Below are positions 11,535 to 22,507 of a stretch of 64,000 nucleotides of DNA, in pieces. The notes under the pieces were generated by a model, which was not told where the DNA came from, searched no databases, and saw only the letters and a program-made list of their open reading frames with translations. The DNA is taken from NCBI GenBank assembly GCA_025084515.1, contig JAJAGP010000082.1:248001-312000 (forward strand), in the 5' to 3' direction. This stretch comes from Ancistrus triradiatus (lineage: Eukaryota > Chordata > Actinopteri > Siluriformes > Loricariidae). The number at the start of each line of letters is the position of its first letter. The first letter of the stretch is position 1. The translations under genes and the position numbers were made by a program.

Positions 11535-12265
11535 CGAATGCATGCACCTTTTAACAATTTCCAATCAAGATCTGTTCACTTTAACTACTGAGGTCTTAAA
11601 AATTGTGATAAATTGTTAAAGGAAACCTCAACTGTGAGAACCAGTCAGTGCTGTGGATCCACGAGTAGAGGCAGGAGTTAAAAAGCTTGCTCATAAGCCA
11701 ACTTTTGGACTAGAGACTGTTCTAACCTGGTTGATGCATGTAGATACTTTTTTTGTGCAAGTTACTCGTGTTTATTTCTTTCCGCTACTTATTTGTAACA
11801 AGCTATAAATGGTGTTTATAACTGCATGTGCCTGTTCTATTGTATGTAGTACTCCTTTTTGTTTGTTCCCCCACTACCTGTATATTCTCTCTAATCTATA
11901 ACTGTATAAATTGGTTCACATTCCATCACTGAGTCTCTGTTTTATCTGTTGTTTGTAATTGTAACTGTGGTAGCCTAGTGGTTAAGATACTGGACTATGG
12001 GCCAGAAGGTCCAGGGTTCAAATCCCACCTCTGCCAAGCTGCCACTGTTGGGTCCTTGAGCAAAACACTTAACCCACAACTGCTTGGATTGTAAGATTGT
12101 ATCAATTGTAAGTCGCTCTGGATAAGGGCGTCTGCTAAATGCTGTAAATGTAATTCCGTCTATCAATGCATTTTTGGCTTCCATCAAACAAAAGTATCAG
12201 GTCCATCATGCCATCCTCTTAAGTGTTATGGTTTTCCTTGCACAGGGTCGTAAGAGTATGTTACT
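11535..12265 (-). repeat. Repeat E, copy split by a SINE
   Basis: In reverse complement it follows 59385-59890: TAGAGAGAATATACA, AAGGAGTACTAC, ATAGAACAGGCACAT and the GATGGACCTGATACTTTTG block. The SINE at 11964-12153 interrupts it. The other copy is uninterrupted at the corresponding place and so acts as an empty-site reference. Confidence 0.6.
11964..12153 (+). mobile_element. tRNA-derived SINE, copy 4
   Basis: It is full length from ACTGTGGTAGCCTAGTGG to GCTGTAAATGTAA. The B-box region reads GGGTTCAAATCCC and the tail GTCGCTCTGGATAAGGGCG. It is inserted within repeat E. Confidence 0.9.
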
Positions 12266-12269
12266 ATAT

Positions 12270-12880
12270 TTTTTTTTAATTGTTGTGAATGTCCATACAT
12301 TAAGGATGCTATGTAGATGGTTTGCGTTCCACTCGTGTTTTCAGTTTTCATGTGAAAATACCCTTTATTTTCAATGTCCATTTTGGTCAGCGTCCCTGTT
12401 TGACAGAATGTAAAGCAGTAGATGAACGACATGTGAAAATGATGATCCCCAGATCTGTAAGACAGCCATGACTACGCCAAATACCCTCTAGAAAACCACC
12501 AAGATTGGAGTGCACCCACTTAAAAATGTTTACTGATACGCACTGGCTGTTACTACACTTCTATTTAAAATGACACAAGAAGAAGTGCTGACGAATAAAA
12601 AGCATAATCTTATGGCATTTCACAAATGTGAGTCACATGGGCATTAAAATGCAGTGCTAATAGGAAGGCTTCTACCTTTCAGATGTATTGCCTTTACAGA
12701 TTGCCATCGGAGGCTGATTGCCTGGTGCAGATAACGTCTCCTAAGGAGAATTCAAAGTACTTGTGTCAGGAAATGGCATCTGCTAAACGCTATAAATGTA
12801 AATGGGGATATTTACTGGAAGGAGTTAGTAAGCACCTAGACACAGTATTGCCCTTTTCTTTTGACTAGACTGCACGACAG
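12270..12880. other. Unassigned intronic sequence
   Basis: The only recognisable piece is a SINE tail fragment at about 12777-12802 (GCATCTGCTAAACGCTATAA). No genes were seen. Confidence 0.35.
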
Positions 12881-12936
12881 CTTCTACTTTCTCTCTCTTC
12901 TCTATTTTCTTTTTGTTGTCCTGTTGTCTCGTCTCA

Positions 12937-13080
12937 CCCTGAGGTGGATGGGTTCCTCTCAAGGTTCTTATGCACCTTAGGGAGTGTTTCTTTGCCACCG
13001 TCGCCTCTGCTGGTGGACTAGAGAATAGCCGCTGTATTGTCTAACGCTTTCAATGAGATTGAAGACATTTAAGTGAATGA
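12937..13080 (-). repeat. Repeat B-related fragment
   Basis: GGTTCCTCTCAAGGTTCTT, TAGGGAGTGTTTCTTTGCCA and CCGTCGCC match the diverged subfamily on the minus strand. It ends in AATGAGATTGAAGACATTTA. Confidence 0.4.
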
Positions 13081-13089
13081 ATATCGGAT

Positions 13090-13163
13090 AGAGAGCAGAG
13101 TAAAGGAGGCTAACATAGTATGTAGAGAAACAGATACAGTCTGTAACTGTAGAACTACATGTG
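13090..13163 (+). repeat. Fragment of mariner-type MITE Q
   Basis: TATGTAGAGAAACAGATACA and TGTAACTGTAGAACTACATG match interior parts of the elements at 25033-25235 and 40303-41065. The matching right end, AAAACTTGCACAGTGCTGTA, appears at about 13436 on the far side of the SINE. The SINE therefore probably inserted into this MITE. Confidence 0.45.
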
Positions 13164-13358
13164 GGACTGTGGTAGCCTAGCGGGTAAGGTACTGGACTAT
13201 GGACCAGAAGGTCCAGGGTTCAAATCCCACCTCTCCCAAGCTGCCTCTGTTGAGTCCTTGAGCAAGACCCTTAACCCACAATTGCTTGGATTGTAAGACT
13301 GTACCAATTGTAAGTCGCTCTGGATAAGGGTGTCTGCTAAATGCTGTAAAAGTAAAGT
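13164..13358 (+). mobile_element. tRNA-derived SINE, copy 5
   Basis: It is full length with A-box-like TAGCCTAGCGGGTAAGG, B-box GGTTCAAATCC and GTCGCTCTGGATAAGG tail. It is flanked on both sides by pieces of a mariner-type MITE (13090-13163 and about 13360-13455). Confidence 0.88.
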
Positions 13359-13628
13359 AAACTACAAAGTGCAGTGAGCACTAAAACTTCAATAAAGAAT
13401 AAACAGAATATACACTGGATAATATAGAATGACTAAAACTTGCACAGTGCTGTATGTGTTTGGAATGCTGCACATCCAGATATCAAAACAGCCTATTTGA
13501 GAGTGGGGGTGAGCCAGAGACGTTCCTGTGTAAGCCAAGGCTTGAGACTTTTGATAATGTTAAACACAGTTGATTTTATTTGAAAGTCAAGACTAGAAAA
13601 AGACCGACAGTACAGCTGTGATTACAAC

Positions 13629-14144
13629 TAGAGGTGGACAAAGTACACAAATTCATTACTTAAGTCAAAGTACAGATAATATTGGTCATCTTTATGTATT
13701 AAGTTACCTTCATACAAGTGAAAGTTATACCATCAGACTTGTACTCATGTTAAAGTACCGAAGTACATGCTTTTAATAATACTCAAGTATTAAAGAAAAT
13801 TCTTAGGCCAGCGCATTGTTGTAATTTTGCCACAACACTTACAGTACTTAATTCCTTTAATAACTGAAAAATGCTTGCTGAGGAACCATGACCTCGATGT
13901 GACCCTATTTTTCTCATTCTTAATAGGCTGTCTGTCAAAAAACAGTCATGTTTTAGGAAAGAAAAACAACTTTTACTGACTTAAGCTTTTTCAAAAGTAA
14001 CGAGGACCTTGAGAGAAATGTAGTGCAGTAAAAAGGCATGTAGAGAAGATAGTCATAAGTACTCCGGTAAAGTATGGATACTCAAAAAGCATAATTACGT
14101 GCAGCACTCAAGTAAACATACTTCGTTACTGTCCAACCCTGCTA
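13629..14144. mobile_element. hAT-like MITE
   Basis: The left end TAGAGGTGGACAAAGTAC and the reverse-complemented right end TAGCAGGGTTGGACAGTA are imperfect inverted repeats. 'TACTTAAGT' and 'ACTCAAGTA' motifs lie just inside. I could not match an 8-bp target duplication in the flanks (ATTACAAC versus ACGACTGA), so the class rests on the ends alone. It is non-coding. Confidence 0.5.
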
Positions 14145-14159
14145 ACGACTGAAACTGAA

Positions 14160-14740
14160 GGCGATTTCGACACAGTTCCAGAAAGACTCTCCAGAGTTTA
14201 TTCCGTCTTTGAAATCTGGGAAATCGTTTAGTGTAAGACCGGAATAAGGTGAATCATGGAAAGTCCGAGTGTTTCTGGCTGTTGGATCGTATTGGCTGGC
14301 CCTGGCCACTTTTCAGTGCACCTTTGCAGCGGATCAGCTCTGCTCTGTCCCTCTGCCTGCATGGTCCATTGAAAGCCAGCTATGCACAGACCCTGAAATA
14401 ATAATATGCCTCTTTTGCTGACAAAGCAGCTTAATTCAATACCGAGCAGCAGCTGTTTAGAAAAGGGGAATTACAAACTCACAGGGATGAACTTTAGCTG
14501 CCTAATTTAATCCATCTGGAGAGGCTTATAATGTGACTGGCAACTCTGCGGCTCTGGTATTACAGTCATCTCCCAGTATTTGTGGGGTTTAGGGGCACAG
14601 GACCTCTGCTAAAGTGGAAAACCGGTGAATTACTCTGATGAACCTCCCCAAACCTTGACTCTTAATACTGTTGACCATAATTAAAACACAAAATTGATAC
14701 ATAAACTTAGAGGCCATTTACTGGCAAGGCATTTTCTGAT
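14160..14740. other. Unassigned intronic sequence
   Basis: No gene or repeat family was recognised. The composition looks like unique sequence. Confidence 0.35.
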
Positions 14741-14747
14741 CTCCAGC

Positions 14748-14970
14748 ACAAAACACTTAATAATCCGATAATGATCAGATTTCTGCAGTTATCTGATTAT
14801 TCAAGAGGTCATGTATCCGATAGAGCTGGATTTTACTCCAGTAATCGGATTACTCATTGCATGTACCAGTAACCCGATTAGAATCGGTGTTTTCAGACTG
14901 CGCATGTGCACGAGGGGTCCACGTATTTCGAAAGACTTGGCTATATTTGGCCCTTTTTTCCATTGACTCA
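14748..14970. mobile_element. MITE family M, half copy
   Basis: The run from ACTTAATAATCCGATAATG through TTTCTGCAGTTATCTGATTA, CTGGATTTTACTCCAGTAAT and TCAGACTGCGCATGTGCA is the reverse complement of the right half of the adjacent full copy (15340-15555). It lies head-on against that copy. Confidence 0.6.
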
Positions 14971-14973
14971 CTG

Positions 14974-15556
14974 AGTGTGTTTACATGCACTTATAATCCG
15001 ATAACTGCAGAAAATCAGTAATCAGATCAACGAGCTTACATGCACTTAGTAATCAGATAATGGGAAGCCTCTGGGTTTACATGACTCGGGCGGTAATTGG
15101 ATTTCTACTTTGCAACCAGCCAATAATCTCATAGAAATATGTGACATAAACTTCAAACTTTAATATTAAACAATAAAATTATTCTCATGTGTATACTTGA
15201 GAATATATACTTCACTGCCTTTCATTTCGTGGCGTGTTTAATTCCAGCGTTGCCAGACCCAGCGAGAAAAAACCCACTAAGGTTAATGGAAAAAGAGGCC
15301 AAATAAGGCCAAGTTTTTAGAAATGCGCAGACCTGGCAACCGTGGGGAACGCTCGTGCACATGCGCAGTCTGAAAACAGATTATAATCAGGTGTACATGC
15401 TACGAGTAATTCAATTACTGGAGTAAAATCCAGCTATCGGCTTACTTCATCTGATTTCTGGTTCGGAGTATGCTGTATGCGTGACCACTTGAATAATCAG
15501 ATAACTGCAGGAATCCGGTCATTATCAGATTATTAAGTGCATGTAAACGCACTCAT
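14974..15556. mobile_element. MITE family M, complete copy
   Basis: Inverted ends are TGAGTGTGTTTACATGCACT and, at the right, AGTGCATGTAAACGCACTCA. Just inside are GATAACTGCAG and CTGCAGGAATCCGG. The interior has GTTGCCAGACC and CATGCGCAGTCTGAAAACA. It has no open frame. At least four other partial copies occur in the window (9425, 49612, 55425, 60655). The superfamily is not certain. Confidence 0.7.
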
Positions 15557-15823
15557 TGGACACACTCCAGGAAAATAAGTGTTCTTGTTGTAGCATTCTT
15601 ATTATGCATCTTGAATACTGGCAGCTGGAACTTATCTTTTCCCTTCAAGGCTCAGGGGTTAGCGGCTTTATAAATTACACTAGGCTTTATCATATGCCCG
15701 GCTGCGTTCACACAAAACAGCAGGGTTATGTTATCCCTTCCTGCCTTATAGGCTCGTGCTCACTTCTCTGCTTTGGTAAAGAATGTCCTCCGTGGCGTTT
15801 TCTTCGAAAGCAGAGCAGTTTAG

Positions 15824-15925
15824 TTTCATCTTTTTGAGTCTTAGTCCTCCCATGGTTTCTTCAACGTAACGTTTGGGGAGTTTTTCCTTGCCACTGTCGC
15901 CATGGGCTTGCTCCACTAGGGCTTA
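15824..15925 (-). repeat. Repeat B fragment
   Basis: CTTTTTGAGTCTTAGTCCTC, TTTTTCCTTGCCACTGTCGC and GGCTTGCTCC are the central block of the repeat on the minus strand. Confidence 0.5.
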
Positions 15926-16276
15926 AGGTGAAATAAACAAAGAACAAAATGATATAGAGTATTATTAAATAAAATAATATTATAAAAAGTGTACCGTAAA
16001 AATTGTAGTATAAATAGATGAAATATTGAATATAATAGAGCAAGAAATGAGCAAGTTGGGACAGTTAGTCCAATAAAAAGAGTCATTGTAGGTTCTTGCG
16101 TTCTCGAGGGGGAAAGATTTGGCTGTAAAACTGGATGAAACCGGAGGGGACGGAAGTTATTACCCTCATGTCTTTTTATAGCAGTCCTGCACCTGTATGG
16201 AGAAGTTTTTACTAGTGTTGCACCGATACCAGTACTGTATTGTTTCCAATGCTGAGACTCGCACACAGTATCGGGG

Positions 16277-16508
<232 letters not shown>

Positions 16509-16519
16509 CAGGACAACGG

Positions 16520-17110
16520 AGCAATAATTGAGGAACTGGATGTATGACCAACCCTCATCAGTCATTGATCATATGGGTTTTTGCTGACTAATTGAACGTA
16601 ATTGAAGATAATAATTGAACAGAAATGTACCTACTGTACCTATGTACCTACCTAACTGAGACACAGGTTTACACCCAAGTCTATGAACATGTAAAGGAGC
16701 GTTTGAAAGGTGTACCCATGGTTCTGAAAACAAAGTTGGGTTTAACAGCTTCTTAAAAGCCACACATTTAATTTTAGTAACTTTTTACATAGAGACATGC
16801 ACTTGTAACTGTATATCATATTGTTATTGTATAGTTTAATCCATGTTTCATACATGTCTGTAGTTTTCAGTATTTTTATACTTCTGTATCTCTTTATATT
16901 TATAGTTTTATATTATGAGATATTATATTATCTTATTTATTTTATATATCACTATTATTTCTGTACCCTGTCAGTTCTATGGTGGGCATAGGGGGGTCCA
17001 AGTGTGTTGGGCACAGAACCCCTAGCCCCCAGAACTGGCCTAATCTAGACATGAATCAGCACACTAATGTGAACTAGAAAGCAATCAGCCCCTCTAAGAA
17101 AACCACTGGC
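16520..17110. other. Unassigned A+T-rich intronic sequence
   Basis: Nothing was recognised apart from A+T-rich runs near 16800-16970. Confidence 0.35.
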
Positions 17111-17118
17111 CCTAGACT

Positions 17119-17133
17119 CCCCCCCCCCCCCCC
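17119..17133 (+). repeat. Poly(C) tract
   Basis: Fifteen consecutive C residues, a likely site of length error in assembly. Confidence 0.9.
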
Positions 17134-17384
17134 GCTTTCTATACCTGCATATTCTGTTCCGTTTTTGCTGCTGTGACAATTAACTTTTCTCCTTGCGGGA
17201 TAATAAAAGGCTAAATTGTCTTTCTTATCTTGAATGTGAAAAATTTCTGCATAAGCACTCTTTGCTTTTACCAAAATAGAGGCACACCAGTCTATAAAAG
17301 TGGAGTGCTATAAAAATCAGGATTTATAGTCACAGAGTAGTTACGATAGACTTGGTATTGGCAGATAACAAGGTACCAATTAAC

Positions 17385-17478
17385 GTCCATCTGATCAGTG
17401 TCAGTTCACTTTAACGAAGGTCTTAACAATTATAATAAACTATAATAGGAAGTAAAAATCTGTCTTTTAACTCTGGAT
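17385..17478 (-). repeat. Repeat E fragment
   Basis: GTTCACTTTAACGAAGGTCT and AAAATCTGTCTTTTAACTC match the reverse complement of 59760-59890. It ends where the hAT-like element inserted. Confidence 0.45.
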
Positions 17479-17552
17479 ATTTTTGGTAGAGATGGGACCG
17501 ATCCAATGCTATATTGGGGGGACAGGGCCAATCCACATTCTAACTCCACAAG

Positions 17553-17800
17553 TCAAGTCAAGTCAGATTTATTTATATAGGGCTTTTTACAATGGAGCAT
17601 TGTCTCAAAGCAACTTTACAAGTTTAGATTATCTCCTAATAACTACGTCCATTCCCAAATTGAGCAAGCCTAGGGCGACAGTGGCAAGGAAAAACTCCCT
17701 AAGTGTTCTAGGAAGAAACCTTGGGAGGACCAAGACTCAAAAAGGGACCCAACCTCCTTGGGCGGCGTAGATGATAAATCTAAGAGCGAAACTAAAGTCA
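17553..17800 (+). repeat. Repeat B, short copy
   Basis: It runs from TCAAGTCAAGTCAGATTTAT through CATTGTCTCAAAGCAACT and GGGCGACAGTGGCAAGGAAA to GGGCGGCGTAGATGATAAAT. It stops where longer copies continue. It is inside the hAT-like element. Confidence 0.7.
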
Positions 17801-17919
17801 TGGAGCACAACTTACCGTTAGCATGCTGGAACTTCAGTCTTCAACTGAGTGAGGTGAAGTACCAAATATTTGGCAACCGAAATAATTATTGAAAGATTTT
17901 TGATACCGCACTGGTCATA

Positions 17920-18269
17920 CAGTGGGGCAAAAAAGTATTTAGTCAGCCACTGATTGTGCAAGTTCTCCTACTTAGAAAGAGGAGAGAGGTCTGTAATTTT
18001 CATCATAGGTACACTTCAACTATGAGAGACAAAATGAGAAAACAAAATCCAGGAAATCACATTGTAGGATTTTTAAAGAATTTTCCACCATGATTTACAA
18101 TTAAATTCTTTAAAAATCCTACAATGTGATTTCCTGGATTTTGTTTTCTCATTTTGTCTCTCATAGTTGAAGTGTACCTATGATGAAAATGACAGACCTC
18201 TCTCCTCTTTCTAAGTAGGAGAACTTGCACAGTTGCATCAGTGGCTGACTAAATACTTTTGCCCCACTG
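17920..18269. mobile_element. Tc1-B MITE, 350 bp, inverted arms only
   Basis: It starts CAGTGGGGCAAAAAAGTATT and ends AATACTTTTGCCCCACTG, with TA on both sides (17918-17919, 18270-18271). It consists of the two long terminal inverted regions of Tc1-B, about 160-180 bp each, joined after TTAAAGAA with the whole gene missing. It can be mobilised only in trans. Confidence 0.88.
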
Positions 18270-18445
18270 TAAATTAATTGCTTACAACTAGCAGGGGTCA
18301 AAGTATTAATGTGAAATTATAAAAAGTACATTTACATAATTAGATATACATTTGGCAGCTGAGACGCAGAACAACAGGTGCAATGGAATTCAAGCCTTTC
18401 CACATAGTTCTGCAATTAAATGTTATACATATGTAGGTACAAGCT

Positions 18446-18634
18446 ATTTACATTTACATTACATTTACAGCATTTAGCAGATGCCCTTATCCAGAGCGAC
18501 TTACAATTGATACAGACTTACAATCCAAGCAATTGTGGGTTAAGGGTCTTGCTCAAGGACCCAACAGTGGCAGCTTGGCAGAGGTGGGATTTGAACCCTG
18601 GACCTTCTGGTCCAGAGTCCAGTACCCTAACCAC
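18446..18634 (-). mobile_element. tRNA-derived SINE, copy 6, head truncated
   Basis: Read in reverse it has GGTTCAAATCC, the CCACTGTTGGGTCCTTGAGC body and the CGCTCTGGATAAGGGCATC tail with TGTAAATG units. It stops within the A-box. It lies inside the hAT-like element. Confidence 0.85.
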
Positions 18635-19162
18635 AATGAGTATTTTAAGTCTGGGTACCCTGAAAAGCAAGAATGCATGTTGTGACCTTAAACACACAGT
18701 AATAATCATAACATTAAAGTAAAAGAAGCGTCCTGTATCGCAGCAGTTCGGTATCAGAATCAGATCAGAACTGGCAAAATGTGGATCGGCCCATCACTAG
18801 TTTTTGGTATCTTGTGGATGTGTGGTCATTTTTGGTATTGCACTTCCGAGCCGACCCTGCACCTGGACTACCGGTGATTGGGTGTGAATACACAGAAGCT
18901 GTGAAGCGGCGGTAGTGTGACTGAGTGTTTTGTGAGGTTGCCCAGGTGTTCCCTGTTCCTGCCACCCACTGTCATGCTGAATTTGTTTGTCTGAAGCATC
19001 GCTCCTCCCCTGCTTTCAACTTCTCAGCCTTACGGGGCGTCGTGGCAAAGCAAGATGCTGGAGGGAAATGTCAGGCGTTAATTGAATTTGTGGATAGCAG
19101 CGAGATCCAGTTTGGCTGATAATCACCGGTGTGACATGTGACGCACATGAAAGTGACATTTC

Positions 19163-19360
19163 GCAGAGCTGGGTGGCAGGAGATTGGAGATACCGGTACC
19201 TGCAAGATCAAGACTGAGGACCCATGGACGGGAACCTAGACTAGACCTTCCAGCACCTTGTGGAATCTGTGCCATGAAGAATTAAGGCAGTTCTGAAGGA
19301 AAAAGGGGTTTCCTATCCACCACTAGCATAGTGTATCTAATAAAGTGGCCGGGGGAGTGT
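19163..19360 (+). repeat. 3' end of a DNA-transposon-like repeat
   Basis: It ends in TTAAGGCAGTTCTGAAGG, then TATCTAATAAAGTGGCCGGG. This ending ('CTAATAAAGTGGCCGGTGAG' in common teleost copies) also occurs at about 29065 and 41047. No coding sequence is present. Confidence 0.4.
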
Positions 19361-19369
19361 CTATCGCCC

Positions 19370-19795
19370 TATTCTTTTCTACTTTTTACAGTCGCCGGTG
19401 TGCCGTGAGTTATTTCTCACAGATGCTGTCCCCGGCCTCGGCTTCCATCCTTCAAATTAGAATAGAAAGCACGTTCTTTTGCTCAGAGTGCTGATTCCAG
19501 TCTGCTGTTCTGCGCTCAGATATCTGATATCAAGCTCGAGTCTGCATATTTTGTCTGGAAAGAGAGTGAAGACTTTGCCAAGTCGGGTGAAGTGCTTGCC
19601 TTTTGGCATCTTATCAGCAGGAGAAAGCGGGGCAGGTTTGAGGGAGGAGAGCTGGAGAAGAGAGATGAGATAAAGCCTGAGAGTAATAAAGGAACAGGAA
19701 CCTGTTAGCAGGAATGATGTAACGTGTGCTTTATTGTCATTATCGCACCGCAAGCCTTATGTGACATCACAACCTATGTTTATGCAAGATATACA
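19370..19795. other. Unassigned intronic sequence
   Basis: No repeat or gene was recognised. A short (CA)n run at 19796-19814 adjoins the Tc1-A element that follows. Confidence 0.35.
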
Positions 19796-19813
19796 TACAC
19801 ACACACACACACA

Positions 19814-21273
19814 CAGTGGTGCTTGAAAGTTTGTGAACCCCGTAGAATTTTCTACATTTCTGCATAAATAGGACCTAAAACATCATCAGCTTTTCACACA
19901 AATCCTAAAAGTAGATAAAGAGAACAAAGTTAAACAAATGAGACTAAAATATTATACTTGGTCATTTATTTATTGAGGAAATGATCCAATATTACATATT
20001 AGTGAGTGGCAAAAGTATGTGACGCTTTGCTTTCAGTATCTGGTGTGACCCCCCCTGTGCAGCAATAACTACAACTAAACGTTTCCTGTAACTGTTGATC
20101 AGTCCTGGACACCGGCTTGGAGGAATTTTAGCCCATTCCTCCGTACAGAACAGCTTCAGCTCTGGGATGTTGGTGGGTTTCCTCACATTAGCTGCTCGCT
20201 TCAGGTCCTTCCACAACATTTCCACTGGATTAAGGTCAGGACTTTGACTTGGCCATTCCAAAATATGAACTTTATTCTTCTTTAACCATTCTTTTGTAGA
20301 ACGATGTATGTGCTTAGGGTCGGTGTCTTGCTGCATGACCCAACTTCTTCTTCTCCGTCATCAGCTCCAGCCCCACCATACCCGGGCCACACCAGAGGAC
20401 AGTAACCCTCAACCTCCTCTGGTTATCTGGGGATGAAGTGCCACCAATGTCTTTCCTGCTTAGACTCAGGATCCTAGAGTGACTCTGTGTATCAGACTAC
20501 TTAGTGCCGTTGTGCATATTTCACATTTTATTTGAGCCGTCCCTCCATGACTTAAGTTTCATTTATCATCTACTCCGCCCAAGGAGGTCGGGTCCCTTTT
20601 TGAGTCTTGGTCCTCCCAAGGTTTCTTCCGAATAACACTTAACAGGGAGTTTTTCCTTGCCACTGTCGCCCTAGGCTTGCTCAATTTGGGATTGGACGTA
20701 GATATTAGGAGATAATCTAAAATTGTAAAGTTACTTTGAGACAATGCTCCATTGTAAAAAGCGCTATAGAAATAAATCTGACTTGACTTCTCTTGAGATT
20801 CAGTTCATGGACAGATGTCCTGACATTTTCCTTTAGAATTCTCTGATGTAATTCAGAATTCATTGTTCTATCAATGATGGCAAGCCGTCCTGTCCCAGAT
20901 GCAGCAAAACAGGCCCAAACCATGATACTACCACCACCATGTTTCACAGATGGGATAAGGTTATTATGCTGGAATGCAGTGTTTTCCTTTCTCCAAACAT
21001 AATGCTTTTCTTTTACACCAAAAAGTTTTTGGTCTCATCCGTCCAAAAAACCTTCTTCCAATAGCCTTCTGGCTCATCCACGTGATTAGATCATTTTCCT
21101 CAATAAATAAATGACAAAGTTATAATATTTTTGTCTCATTTGTTTAACTGGGTTCTCTTTATCTACTTTTAGGACTTGTGTGAAAATCTGATGATGTTTT
21201 AGGTCATATTTATGCAAAAATATATAAAATTCACTATATTCACCAAAGGGTTCACAAACTGTCAAGCACCTGT
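19814..21273 (-). mobile_element. Tc1-A element, copy 1, split by repeat B
   Basis: The ends CAGTGGTGCTTGAAAGTTTG and, on the right, ACAAACTGTCAAGCACC mark the element. On the minus strand 20336-19992 encodes the transposase C-terminal part, starting MQQDTDPKHIHRSTKEW (second catalytic Asp). PVEMLWKDLKR (catalytic Glu) follows. A second segment, 20947-20717, reads MKHGGGSIMVWACF. Repeat B (20349-20785) splits the gene between these two segments. The N-terminal DNA-binding half is deleted (jump near 21088 to CATTTTCCTCAATAAATAAA). It is inactive. Confidence 0.88.
20349..20785 (-). repeat. Repeat B inserted in Tc1-A, with short target duplication
   Basis: Flanks ACTTCT (20343-20348) and ACTTCT (20786-20791) are identical. 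Removing the insert plus one duplicate restores the expected Tc1-A sequence GACCCA-CTTCTCTTGAG with one substitution. This fixes both ends of a complete 437-bp copy. The minus-strand start is CAAGTCAGATTTATTTCTAT and the far end is TGGAGCTGATGACGGAGAAG. The mode of transposition is unknown. Confidence 0.8.
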
Positions 21274-21279
21274 GTGTAT

Positions 21280-22030
21280 ACTGTATATGTATAACTATAC
21301 ACTCAGCAGAATCAGATATTTTGCTTAATGACTAACAGCTACCAGAAAAAAAACAAAGAACATAATTATTGGTTAGAATATCGGCTAAAATTCTAATATC
21401 GGACCGATGCCGATAATTTAAAAAAATCCATATATCGACAAATAATATAAATGGCCCCAGGCGCTTTGTGACCCTGGTTTGCATTAATGCAAGATGAATA
21501 TATTTCTCTATGCTTTCATGAGGTCTCTGTTTTTAACACATGCAGAGCTCTGTCGTCGTTGATCCTCTTATCAGTCCTCTCTCTGTCTTCGTCAGTTCTC
21601 TCCAGTTTATCTCCGGTTCTACGTTCCGTCTGTGAGTGAAGTCGCTATACAGCGCCGTGCCTCCAGCAAACACACGCTAAGCTTTACCCTTCGTGCACAT
21701 CGAAGATGGTACCGTTCTATCTGAAACACTGCCTGATTCCTGCTGGCACTGTGGCAGTGCTTCTGTCTGGCACAGAAATTGGTTTCAGTGGGTGCTTCTA
21801 AAAGACCTGCCACAACCCGTTATGGCTTATAGTGGAGTAAAAACAGGTCCTGAGGATGACTAGGCGATGGTGTGTGGAACAGATAGTCATAAGATTGGTG
21901 ATCTGTTCTCTTTGATGCACATGAGAGGAGTGATGATCAAATGCTGCCTGTTTTACATACAGTCGGGCTTTTAAGGCTGGTGAACCGCTATTAAAATTCA
22001 ATCTAATGTCTGCATAAATAATGTGTGTCC
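21280..22030. other. Unassigned intronic sequence
   Basis: Weak TCGGCTAAAA and CGGACCGATGCCGATA motifs near 21380-21420 resemble the interior of hAT-like MITEs seen elsewhere. No element ends were found. Confidence 0.3.
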
Positions 22031-22034
22031 TACC

Positions 22035-22492
22035 CAGTGGTTCCCAACCTCTTTTTCCTTGGAGCCCCCCATGAGTATCTAAGAAAAGCTGGACTTCCCC
22101 AGCCTGCACATGCACAGAACAAAAGACTAGTGATTCATTGGAAATTTGTATTGGCACAAGTTAAGAAAGTATAGCTTTTCTCCTGGGTTCCTTTCATAGG
22201 TTTTTTCCCAGTTTGGCTCATTCTCTTTTCAAGACAGCTAAACATTTAGCTAAAACTCAAACATAAGCCTGGCATCCCAACAGAGCAGACCTGTACACAC
22301 ACATCCTTACAAATGAATAATAATGATTCATTATGAGTGTAGTAAATACAACATAACCTACTCTTTTTGAGTACGTACAGATAATTTTAATATTTTAATT
22401 TGTCAAATTGTATTTTGACAAACTCTGAGCACCTCAGAGCAGACAAAGCCTCATGCACCCCGTGATGTTTGGACCCCAGGTTGAAAACCATG
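22035..22492. mobile_element. hAT-like (Charlie-type) MITE
   Basis: The left end CAGTGGTTCCCAACCTCTTT is typical of hAT/Charlie elements. The right end GGTTGAAAACCATG is its imperfect complement. Flanks GTCCTACC and GACCTAAA agree in 5 of 8 positions, compatible with an old duplication. It is non-coding. Confidence 0.6.
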
Positions 22493-22507
22493 GACCTAAA
22501 CCATTGT

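Larger units (their letters stand above)
17487..18799. mobile_element. hAT-like MITE with 8-bp target duplication, host to three insertions
   Basis: The left end TAGAGATGGGACCGATCC and the reverse-complemented right end TAGTGATGGGCCGATCC are inverted repeats. Flanks ATTTTTGG (17479-17486) and GTTTTTGG (18800-18807) match in 7 of 8 bases, the duplication size expected for hAT. The 1313-bp span is inflated by repeat B (17553-17800), a Tc1-B MITE (17920-18269) and a SINE (18446-18634). It has no transposase frame. Confidence 0.7.
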
